From Coleofasciculus sp040219735 (lineage in GTDB: Bacteria > Cyanobacteriota > Cyanobacteriia > Cyanobacteriales > Coleofasciculaceae): a stretch of 64,000 nt of DNA. Positions 44,655 to 52,438 of the stretch are shown here, in pieces; the first letter of the stretch is position 1; each line of letters opens with the position of its first letter. The stretch lies in assembly GCA_040219735.1 (NCBI GenBank), contig JAVJRX010000119.1; one strand, written 5' to 3'. The notes beneath the pieces were generated by a model. That model saw nothing but the letters and a program-made list of their open reading frames with translations, was not told where the DNA came from and did not search any database. The position numbers were made by a program, and so were the translations under genes.

Positions 44655-46397
44655 ATGAAAAAAATTTATATTGGCTTAGGCAGCACTTTTCATGATAGTT
44701 CGATAGCAATTGTAGATAGTCAGGGCAAAGTCATTTTTGCCGAAGCAACAGAAAGGTATTTGCAGAGAAAAAGAGCCCTAAATTATGTACCAGATCAAAG
44801 AGATATTTTAGCCAATGTCTTAACAGAATACTGTTCCGATAATACTCATTTTATAGTTACCAAAACTTGGAGCAAAGATTTTCACGATTTCCTTAAGTTT
44901 CAATATATTTTGGGTTTGCTAAATACAAAAAAAATGCCCGACAATAGTATGGAAACAATAGTAAGTTTTTTGTATGACTCTGTATTCAGCAAAAACTATA
45001 TTGGTTTTCTAGAATTTAATTTTTTAGAACGAGTGGGGAATGAGTTACTGCAATTTATTGGGGAGGTCTTTAAAAATAGTAAAGTAACTTTTAAAAGTTA
45101 CTCTCATCATTTAACTCATGCAGCTATGTCATGCTATACAAGCCCATTTTCTGAAGGAGTTTGTATGATTGCCGACGGATATGGAGAAGGTGGCTCGATT
45201 GCATATTATCATTATCAAAATGGAAAAATAAAACAAATCAAAAAAAATAGAGGAGTTGCAAGCCTAGGACTTCTCTATGCAGTTTGTACAATTTTTTGTG
45301 GATTCGATCCCATGAAAGGTGAAGAATGGAAAGTGATGGGTTTAGCACCTTATGGAGAATTAGATTACAATTTATATCAAGCCTTAAAAGCGGTTATAAA
45401 AGTTAAAGGCATTGAAATAAAATACTCTTCTAAAAAAGCCGTTAAAAACCTAATAGAGAATCTTGCATCTTTGGCAAACCATAAAAATAATTTCCTCGAA
45501 AAGCGAGCAAATACAGCCTATACAACACAGTTTTTTTATTCAGAAATAATGACTCAATTGCTCATGAGTTTATATGAATTAGGATTTTCAGAGAATCTTA
45601 TTTTAGGAGGAGGATGTGCTTTAAATTCTGCATACAATGGTCAAATATACCAAAAAACAAAATTTAAAAAACTTCATGTGCCCTGTGCTCCAGCAGATGA
45701 CGGCAATGCTCTAGGAGCTGCTTTATTGAGTTTTTATCAAGAACACCCCGATCTAATTTGTACCCCTACAATACAATCTCCTTATTTAGGCTCTTCTATC
45801 TCTAAGTTGAGTTTAGAGCATTTAAAGGAATTCGGTAAGTTGAATAAGCTACGTCATCTTCCTGGAGAAATTCATAAAGAAACTGCTATTTTACTATCTC
45901 AAGGAAAATTAGTGGGTTGGGTTCAAGAACGGGCTGAGTTTGGACCACGCGCTCTGGGAAACCGCTCAATTCTGGCTGATCCCCGTTCAGCAGACATGAA
46001 AAATAGAATTAATACTGTGGTAAAGTTCCGCGAAGAATTTCGTCCGTTTGCCCCTGCTATTTTACATGAATTCGGTGAAGAATATTTTGAAAATTACCAA
46101 GAATCACCTTATATGGAAAGGACATTGAAGTTCAAGAAAGAAGTCGTTGATAAAGTGCCAGCTGTTGTCCATACCGATCGTACAGGCCGTCTTCAGTCTG
46201 TTAAAAAAGAATGGAATAAACGGTTTTATGAATTAATCCAAGCTTTTTATGATTTAACTGGAGTACCAATTCTCTTAAATACCAGTCTCAATGTTATGGG
46301 CAAGCCCATTATACATTCTTTAGAAGATGCTATAACTGTGTTTTTTACGACCGGGCTAGATGCTCTGGTTATTGAAGACTATATAATAGAGAAATAA
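44655..46397 (+). CDS. O-carbamoyltransferase (NodU/CmcH/TobZ family)
   Basis: 580 residues, full family length. The N-terminal Kae1-like domain shows H151/H155 (HHLTHAA) for metal binding and an ADGYGEGGS phosphate loop. The C-terminal YrdC-like part has ERAEFGPRALGNRSILADPR and REEFRPFAPAIL. The family uses carbamoyl phosphate and ATP to carbamoylate a hydroxyl of natural products. In this cluster the acceptor is presumably a steroid hydroxyl. The gene is AT-rich compared with its neighbours, which may mark separate acquisition. Confidence 0.93.
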   Translation: MKKIYIGLGSTFHDSSIAIVDSQGKVIFAEATERYLQRKRALNYVPDQRDILANVLTEYCSDNTHFIVTKTWSKDFHDFLKFQYILGLLNTKKMPDNSMETIVSFLYDSVFSKNYIGFLEFNFLERVGNELLQFIGEVFKNSKVTFKSYSHHLTHAAMSCYTSPFSEGVCMIADGYGEGGSIAYYHYQNGKIKQIKKNRGVASLGLLYAVCTIFCGFDPMKGEEWKVMGLAPYGELDYNLYQALKAVIKVKGIEIKYSSKKAVKNLIENLASLANHKNNFLEKRANTAYTTQFFYSEIMTQLLMSLYELGFSENLILGGGCALNSAYNGQIYQKTKFKKLHVPCAPADDGNALGAALLSFYQEHPDLICTPTIQSPYLGSSISKLSLEHLKEFGKLNKLRHLPGEIHKETAILLSQGKLVGWVQERAEFGPRALGNRSILADPRSADMKNRINTVVKFREEFRPFAPAILHEFGEEYFENYQESPYMERTLKFKKEVVDKVPAVVHTDRTGRLQSVKKEWNKRFYELIQAFYDLTGVPILLNTSLNVMGKPIIHSLEDAITVFFTTGLDALVIEDYIIEK

Positions 46398-46430
46398 TTC
46401 CCTAATAGGGCTTGACAGACTTGAATTTAT

Positions 46431-47183
46431 ATGTTCATATCCGGATTGTTTGATAACATTTATCTTATGAAGATTGTCCGAACATTTCAAATGTTTGCTG
46501 TAATAGTAGCATTAACCTGTGTCCCAGGAACGCTCGCTTTCATCGTTTTATTTGAAGCCGATCCATTAATCTACTCAAATTTTGCTTCTTGTCTGCTCAT
46601 TACCGCTCTACTGGTGCTGTTAATCTCCCCTTGCTTTTATTCAAGTCCAGGAAATCAGACAATAATAGAAAAACTAATAACTATTTGTAGTATTTGGTTA
46701 TTAATATCGGGAGTTGCTCATGTTACATGGGAGTTAAGCTGGTGTTTTGTTCATCCATATCTACACGATGTCACGGAAAAAGATAAGTGGGCTTGGATAT
46801 GGTGGGCTTATGGTGTTGCTGATCGCCGTTATCTCATATCAGACTCCGCTACTGTTATTTTAGAGTGGGTCACTGCTGTAATAGGTGGACCTCTTACTCT
46901 TTATGCTTTTTATATTCTAAAAAGAAATATCCGCCAAGCTGGTTTATGTATTCTGATTACTTCACTCATGGATTTATATGGAGCCATTTTGTTTTTTGGG
47001 ACAGAAGCTTTAAATGGCTTTTCCAATATAGATACCAAACATTTTGTCAATTTTTGGATTAAGTTTTGGGGACTCAATTCTCTGTGGGTTTTCTTTTCTC
47101 TTTTTTGTATTTATGTAGCTATCTCTCTTTTAGATATAAAATCTGACCATCACGATCGCTCCGACATTGAAGCGACGCAATGA
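46431..47183 (+). CDS. EBP-type sterol delta8-delta7 isomerase
   Basis: 250 residues, about five membrane helices (EXPERA fold). GVAHVTWE (94-101) supplies H97 and E101, and ATVILEWVTA supplies E145, in line with human EBP H76, E80 and E122. Other shared strings are DRRYLISD, GGPLTLY, the YG-x-ILFFGTE-x-NGF block and FWIKFWGLNSLW. EBP moves the ring-B double bond from C8 to C7 after CYP51 and delta14 reductase action. The start could also be the ATG at 46467. It is the last gene of the cluster; 245 bp separate it from the carbonic anhydrase. Confidence 0.87.
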   Translation: MFISGLFDNIYLMKIVRTFQMFAVIVALTCVPGTLAFIVLFEADPLIYSNFASCLLITALLVLLISPCFYSSPGNQTIIEKLITICSIWLLISGVAHVTWELSWCFVHPYLHDVTEKDKWAWIWWAYGVADRRYLISDSATVILEWVTAVIGGPLTLYAFYILKRNIRQAGLCILITSLMDLYGAILFFGTEALNGFSNIDTKHFVNFWIKFWGLNSLWVFFSLFCIYVAISLLDIKSDHHDRSDIEATQ

Positions 47184-47428
47184 CCATTTAGGGAGTAATA
47201 AGCTAATAAGCTGATGTGTATTTATGTCATTTGTAATACTCAAGGTAGCGAGAAGCAAGCTACGTCATTTTCCCCATTTCCCTATCTCCCTCATTTCCCC
47301 CATCTCCCCTGTCTCCGGAGTACGCCTATTTCCCTGTCAGCCTCAACTATCAGATTAAATGCGTGACAGCTTACACTTGTGTGGGATCATAGACAATGAT
47401 GTCCCCTTGTCTTCGGAAACGTTGATCG

Positions 47429-48121
47429 ATGAAACAGTTAATTAAGGGTCTGCATGAGTTCCAGACCAATTACTTTACGGCTCACCGGGAGCTATTTGAG
47501 TTACTCTCTCAAGGACAGCATCCGCGAGTTCTGTTTATTACTTGCTCAGACTCCCGGATTGATCCCAATCTGATGACCCAAACCAAGCCGGGTGAAATGT
47601 TTATCATCCGCAATGCGGGTAACATTATTCCTCCCTATGGGGCGACGAATGGCGGAGAAGGTGCAGCCGTTGAGTATGCTATTCATGCGTTAGGCATTGA
47701 AGATGTGATTGTTTGTGGTCATTCCCACTGCGGCGCGATGAAAGGATTGCTGAAACTCAGCAAGCTGGAAGAGGAAATGCCAATGGTTTACGAATGGCTC
47801 AAACATGCGGAAGCGACGCGGCGGATTATTAAGGAACATTACCAAAACTATGAAGGTGAAGATCTGCTAAATGCTTCTATTCAAGAGAATGTTCTCAACC
47901 AATTGGAAAATCTACGCACTTACCCCGTAATTCAGTCTAGACTCAAAGCTGGTAAATTGCAACTCCATGCTTGGGTTTATGAAATTGAAACGGGAGAAGT
48001 TATGGAATATAACCCGATTCAAGGTCAGTTCGTACCACCGAGAACCCAGTTTGCTAGAGCGACTTGGATTACGCCAGAACAGCAAGAGCGTATTTTTAAA
48101 GGCTCTTATAATGATCATTAG
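47429..48121 (+). CDS. Beta-class carbonic anhydrase
   Basis: 230 residues. Zinc ligands C39, H98 and C101, and the D41/R43 dyad of beta enzymes (CSDSRID and GHSHCGAM). It interconverts CO2 and bicarbonate. It lacks the extended C-terminus of carboxysomal CcaA, so it may be a cytosolic or other type. Its position next to the sterol cluster is probably chance. Confidence 0.95.
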   Translation: MKQLIKGLHEFQTNYFTAHRELFELLSQGQHPRVLFITCSDSRIDPNLMTQTKPGEMFIIRNAGNIIPPYGATNGGEGAAVEYAIHALGIEDVIVCGHSHCGAMKGLLKLSKLEEEMPMVYEWLKHAEATRRIIKEHYQNYEGEDLLNASIQENVLNQLENLRTYPVIQSRLKAGKLQLHAWVYEIETGEVMEYNPIQGQFVPPRTQFARATWITPEQQERIFKGSYNDH

Positions 48122-48243
48122 GTTGTCATTTGTCATTTTTCATTCGTCATTCTTGCGATGTAACCCCTTTTTGCTGATGTATAGGTGTTAGCGACGCTCA
48201 TTTTGAGTGGAACCTAGACATGAGAACGCGAATGCTTTTGGAT

Positions 48244-48309
48244 AAGGGCGGGTTTTGTTGATCAGTTATTACCTGACAAACTTACCTGAGTGGCTAAACC
48301 CGCCTCTAC
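48244..48309. repeat. GGGGCGGGTTT-family interspersed repeat, copy 2
   Basis: The left arm AAGGGCGGGTTTTGTTG and the right arm GGCTAAACCCGCCTCTAC are near-complementary, in the gap between the carbonic anhydrase and a leftward small gene. Confidence 0.7.
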
Positions 48310-48321
48310 GAATGCGTGACT

Positions 48322-48564
48322 TTAGTCTGATGAATCAATCAGTGCCTTAATGACGCCGATTTTAGCTTGGGAAACTTTTGACCCTAAGGTGGGATTAGTC
48401 GAACCAATAAAATATTCTCCCGTTGGTAGATAATGCAATGCCAATTCGGGATATGTAATAATCTCCCAATCTTTATAGATTTCGGTCTTTTCATGACTAT
48501 GGCTGGGTCGATTACTTTCGTAACACCAGCCTGCGGCAAGTAATTTTTCGATTAGGGTTGACAT
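48322..48564 (-). CDS. Small conserved hypothetical protein
   Basis: 80 residues, soluble, with a Tyr/Trp-rich middle (EIYKDWEIITYPELALHYLP). Composition and even codon use suggest a real gene, but I do not recognise the family and there is no good ribosome binding site. It is flanked by repeats on both sides. Confidence 0.55.
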   Translation of the reverse strand: MSTLIEKLLAAGWCYESNRPSHSHEKTEIYKDWEIITYPELALHYLPTGEYFIGSTNPTLGSKVSQAKIGVIKALIDSSD

Positions 48565-49025
48565 GGAAAATCAGCTAATTCTCGGATATAAATTTCGGGA
48601 AACTGTCATGCATTTACATTAGGTATCGATGAATGGTACTGACTTCGGGTTGGTGGGCAATGCCCACCCTACGGTAGGGTTTAAATGCTTAACAGTTCCG
48701 ACTCGCTTTTGGTAGATTTCCCTGTATCCGTCTCTACCCTAGCATTCGTCATTCGTTATTTGTCAGGGGTCATTTGTTTACACCTGATACCAAGTCGCAG
48801 TCATACGCCATGTCCGATCCTTTGAATCGAAGGATCAAGTCGGGGCGGGTTTAGTTGCATCTGGGTGCAATCAACAAGATAGTAGTGAAAGTGAGCCCCT
48901 ACACAATCAAAACTATATGCCGTGAAAAGTCAGCAGCGCCCCCTCGCACCTCCTAAACAACGGGCAGAAACTTTAAGAAACTTTACAATTGGGAGAGATG
49001 ACCTCATCATAATAGTCGGACTGCT
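48565..49025. other. Repeat-rich intergenic region
   Basis: 461 bases without a gene. A GGTGGGC-AAT-GCCCACC hairpin lies at about 48654-48670, GTCATT/GACAAAT-type repeats near 48745-48780, and copy 3 of the GGGGCGGGTTT repeat at 48841-48903. Confidence 0.6.
48841..48903. repeat. GGGGCGGGTTT-family interspersed repeat, copy 3
   Basis: Starts CGGGGCGGGTTTAGT and ends GTGAAAGTGAGCCCCTACA. It is the copy most like the one inside the coding sequence at 61951-62014. Confidence 0.75.
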
Positions 49026-49802
49026 ATGCACCTAACCTACTTCGGCGCCAATAGCTGGCTACTCGAACTCGGGCAAAAACACATCCTGATTGATCCCTGG
49101 CTTGTGGATTCCTTAATCTTTGGCAATCTTCCCTGGTTGTTCAAAGGTGACAAACTTCCAGCTTTGGATGCGCTTCCTGATCAGATAGACTTGATTGTGC
49201 TATCCCAGGGACTAGAGGATCATGCCCACAGACCCACATTGGCAAAGCTGGACAAGACAATCCCCGTTGTTGGTTCAGAGAGTGCCGCAAAAGTGGTGAA
49301 GGAGTTGGGCTATACTCAGGTGACGCCGTTAGCCTTTGGTCAAACCTTCACCCTCGCTAACCAAATTGAAATCCGCGCCTTACCGGGGGCACCGATTGGT
49401 CCTTTTTTGCAGGAAAACGCCTATCTGATTAAACAGTTAGATAGTGGCACAAGTCTCTATTATGAGCCTCACGGGTATCCATCGGAGCAGTTAAAAGAGT
49501 ATGCTCCAATCGATGTGGTGATTAGTCCCGTGGTGACATTGGAATTGCCTGTGCTTGGACCCATTATCCAAGGTCATCATAGCGCACTGCAACTGGCTCA
49601 ATGGGTGCAACCGCAAGTGTTTCTACCTACAGCCGCCGGAGGTGGAGTTAAGTACGAGGGAGTGCTAGATTCCCTGCTGCATCAGGTTGGTAGTTTGGAG
49701 GAGTTGCGATCGCAACTGGCACAGCACAACCTATCCACTCAGGTAATTGACCCTCAGCCAAACGAAGTGCTCGAACTCAACCTGACACCTCAAATGGCTT
49801 AA
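49026..49802 (+). CDS. MBL-fold metal-dependent hydrolase-like protein
   Basis: 258 residues, UlaG-like metallo-beta-lactamase fold (MHLTYFGANSWLLELG, then IDPWL). The metal motif HxHxDH is altered to SQGLEDHAH (about 60-68): the first two histidines are not both present, while DH remains. The later histidine in GHHSALQLA is conserved. It may bind one metal or none. Two such genes, this and the GST, follow each other with 95 bp between them. Substrate unknown. Confidence 0.8.
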   Translation: MHLTYFGANSWLLELGQKHILIDPWLVDSLIFGNLPWLFKGDKLPALDALPDQIDLIVLSQGLEDHAHRPTLAKLDKTIPVVGSESAAKVVKELGYTQVTPLAFGQTFTLANQIEIRALPGAPIGPFLQENAYLIKQLDSGTSLYYEPHGYPSEQLKEYAPIDVVISPVVTLELPVLGPIIQGHHSALQLAQWVQPQVFLPTAAGGGVKYEGVLDSLLHQVGSLEELRSQLAQHNLSTQVIDPQPNEVLELNLTPQMA

Positions 49803-49897
49803 TCTATTGCACATTCTTGTCCAGAGTTATTGGTTCAATTTAGGCAATCACCAAGAACAAAGGACAAATGACAAATCAAACCCTAAGGAGATCGATC

Positions 49898-50689
49898 ATG
49901 TTGGAATTGTATCAATTTGAGTTGTCGCAGTTCTCGGAAAAAGTGCGGCTGATTCTTGATTACAAAGGGCTAGCGTATCGCAAAATTGAAGTCACCCCAG
50001 GAATCGGACAGCTAGACTTGTATCGCCTATCGGGTCAAAAGCAAGTCCCTGTTCTCAAAGATGGGGATACCGTCATTGCTGATTCGACTGCGATCGCGAT
50101 GTACTTGGATCGCAAGTATCCAGATAAGCCTCTCATTCCCACCGATCCCCAGCAACGCGCCCAATGTTTACTGATGGAAGAATGGGCGGATGAGTCTATT
50201 GGTGTCAAAAGTCGCAAAGTCTTCTATGGAGCATTAAGTCACAATCCCAGTTATCGCACATCCGTATTACCCAAAGATACACCATATTTCTTCAAAACTT
50301 TTCTGGGCGGTGTTCCCGCAGAAGTCTTTGAGGTTTTGGGAATTGGTATCGGCTATGGTGCAGACGCCATAAAAGACGCCAGAGACAGTCTGAAGCAGGA
50401 CTTAGAAGCCCTCAGCTTAATCTTGTCAGATCGCCCCTATTTAGTCACAGACAGTCCCTGTTTAGCTGATTTTGCCGTCGCCGGGGTGAGTTTACTGCTG
50501 AAATTTCCCGATGGTCCTTATCTCGACTTACCTGACTCCCTTCCAGGGAAAGGCATTCCTGGTTTAGCCGATAGTAGCGTGTATCAAACCTTCTTCGACT
50601 GGCGCGATCGCCTCTATGCTGAGTATCGCACACCATTGACCACAACGGGAATCAGCGATTCGTCACCAACCTCGATTGAGATTGAATAG
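49898..50689 (+). CDS. Glutathione S-transferase family protein
   Basis: 263 residues. I chose the ATG at 49898 because AAGGAG (49885-49890) sits 7 nt upstream, although the frame opens at 49868. The thioredoxin-like N-domain has SQFSEKVR (probable catalytic Ser/Cys position), KQVPVL with the cis-proline, and ADSTAI for the glutathione gamma-glutamyl group. The all-helical C-domain has SPCLADFAVAGV. Substrate not predictable. Confidence 0.88.
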   Translation: MLELYQFELSQFSEKVRLILDYKGLAYRKIEVTPGIGQLDLYRLSGQKQVPVLKDGDTVIADSTAIAMYLDRKYPDKPLIPTDPQQRAQCLLMEEWADESIGVKSRKVFYGALSHNPSYRTSVLPKDTPYFFKTFLGGVPAEVFEVLGIGIGYGADAIKDARDSLKQDLEALSLILSDRPYLVTDSPCLADFAVAGVSLLLKFPDGPYLDLPDSLPGKGIPGLADSSVYQTFFDWRDRLYAEYRTPLTTTGISDSSPTSIEIE

Positions 50690-50815
50690 AGAAGTAGTCC
50701 GATAACAATTTACCTGCAATCCGTTTTAGCTTTCTTTCGCCGAAAGCCCCACGCCATACCTGTACCCAGGTTGGCGTTGGGATGGATAGGCGGATAGCCG
50801 GAGGTACGGAGGCTA

Positions 50816-50950
50816 TCAAATAGGTGCTCTTAAACGAGCAATCAGGCTTCTAATTAACTCTGATTTGGTCATACCGCGCTTTACAGCTTCCTGCTCAAGC
50901 TGTCTAGATTCCTATTCTGTGATTATAATTTCTAAGCGAATGTTTTTCAC
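50816..50950 (-). pseudogene. Ribbon-helix-helix small protein interrupted by TAG
   Basis: Reading leftward from a GTG at 50950 gives VKNIRLEIIITE, then a TAG (50912-50914), then ESRQLEQEAVKRGMTKSELI and further to a TGA at 50816. Without the stop it would be a 44-residue CopG/Arc-like DNA-binding protein, a type often seen divergent from cyanobacterial tnpB genes. The nonsense codon suggests decay of this partner while tnpB stays intact. Confidence 0.65.
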
Positions 50951-51019
50951 TTTATTCTGGTTATATGTACGTAAATATAGGATACTGTTTTATAGGTCGA
51001 TAAACGAGAGGGAACCTTA

Positions 51020-52249
51020 ATGAGGACAGCTCACCAGTACCGATTACGTCCAACAAAACAACAAGTTATTCAGCTAGACAGATGGCTGTCTATGTTGTGC
51101 GCTCAGTACAACTATTTGTTGGCTGATAGGTTTAATTGGTATGAGCAGAATCGTTCTCCTGTTAACGCTTGTCCTCTTGTTTGTCATTTGCCAGAGTTGC
51201 GGGATAATCCTGACTATTACAGCCAGAAGAAAACGTTACCGCAACTTAAGAAAGCTCATCCTTGGTACGGCGAAATCTATTCGCAAGTTCTTCAGGATGT
51301 AGTTAAACGAGTCAAGATAACGTTTGACCATTTCTTGAAGGGTGATAGTAACGGCAAACGAAGTGGTAAACCTCGGTTCAAGGCTCGTAACCGCTATCGC
51401 ACCTTCACTTATCCCCAGATGAAAGAAGGATGTTTACAGGGCAATCTGATTAACTTGCCGATGTTTGGCAAGGTCAAAGTTGTCTGGCATCGCCCGATAC
51501 CTGATGGGTTTAAAATCAAAACTGCATCTGTTACCTTGAAAGCTGATGGCTACTATGTCACGCTCTCCTTAGAAGATAAAACTGTTCCAGAAATTAAGCC
51601 AGACTTCAACCCAGATAAAATTACTGGGATTGATATGGGTTTAAAAGAATTCTTGACAACTTCAGAGGGTGAAACCGTTGCTATTCCTCAACACTACCGC
51701 AAGTCCCAGAAGCGCCTACGGGTTATCCAGAAACGGGTATCACGCCGCAAAAAAGGGAGTAACGGCAGACTTAAAGCTATCAAGCAACTGGGAAAACAGC
51801 ACAAAAAAGTTGCAGATAAACGCAAGGATTTCCACTTCAAGACAGCTAATTATCTGCTGTCAAAATACGATGTAGTTGCTCATGAAGAGTTAAGCGTTTC
51901 TGGTCTAGCTCGTACCCGATTGGCAAAATCTGTGTTGGATGCGGGGTGGTCAAACTTTCTGTCGATACTGACAAACAAAGCCGAAAATGCTGGGAAGTTG
52001 GTTGTGCCAGTAAGCGCCCGTAATACCTCACAAGATTGCTCCAATTGTGGTGAGAAAGTACCAAAAAAGCTGCATATTCGTTGGCATGACTGCCCTCATT
52101 GTGGATGCTCTCTTGACCGCGATCATAATGCAGCTATCAATATCAGAAATAGGGCTGAGGGGCATCCAGTCCTTAAAGCGCAACGCCTCCTAAGCAATAG
52201 CCGGATTGGTTGCGAAGCCTACACTGTACCTGTACTCAGGTCAGTGTAG
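51020..52249 (+). CDS. tnpB: TnpB RNA-guided nuclease (IS200/IS605-associated)
   Basis: 409 residues, complete. RuvC residues are D205 (GIDMG), E289 (AHEEL) and the aspartate of DRDHNAA (366-371). The zinc finger uses C340/C343 and C358/C361. The N-terminal HxYRLRPTKQQ and helical lobe are typical. TnpB cuts DNA under guidance of an RNA from the element's right end. All catalytic residues are present, so it is probably active or recently so. Confidence 0.95.
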   Translation: MRTAHQYRLRPTKQQVIQLDRWLSMLCAQYNYLLADRFNWYEQNRSPVNACPLVCHLPELRDNPDYYSQKKTLPQLKKAHPWYGEIYSQVLQDVVKRVKITFDHFLKGDSNGKRSGKPRFKARNRYRTFTYPQMKEGCLQGNLINLPMFGKVKVVWHRPIPDGFKIKTASVTLKADGYYVTLSLEDKTVPEIKPDFNPDKITGIDMGLKEFLTTSEGETVAIPQHYRKSQKRLRVIQKRVSRRKKGSNGRLKAIKQLGKQHKKVADKRKDFHFKTANYLLSKYDVVAHEELSVSGLARTRLAKSVLDAGWSNFLSILTNKAENAGKLVVPVSARNTSQDCSNCGEKVPKKLHIRWHDCPHCGCSLDRDHNAAINIRNRAEGHPVLKAQRLLSNSRIGCEAYTVPVLRSV

Positions 52250-52438
52250 GAGTATGTCACCCGTAGCTACCGTAAAATCTACTGGTTTTGCCTTTTGAGT
52301 TCTGTTAACCGCAACTTGGGATCATCATCCTCTATGCAGATTCCAGCCATTCACCACCTTGGTAAACTGCCAAGGTAGGGATACTCACCCTGCAATATCC
52401 CGACCCAATTTCTGTTGCCGACTCCATCGTTTTGAAGA

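Larger units (their letters stand above)
50735..52260 (+). mobile_element. TnpB-only IS200/IS605-type element
   Basis: It carries an intact tnpB but no TnpA. Imperfect end hairpins match each other: the left is CCCACGCC-ATACCTGTACCCAGG-TTGGCGTTGGG (about 50748-50781) and the right CCTACACTG...CAGTGTAGG (52218-52250), both with a TACCTGTAC-YCAGG core. The tnpB stop lies in the right hairpin, where the guide (omega) RNA scaffold would also be. Exact ends are uncertain. Confidence 0.7.
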
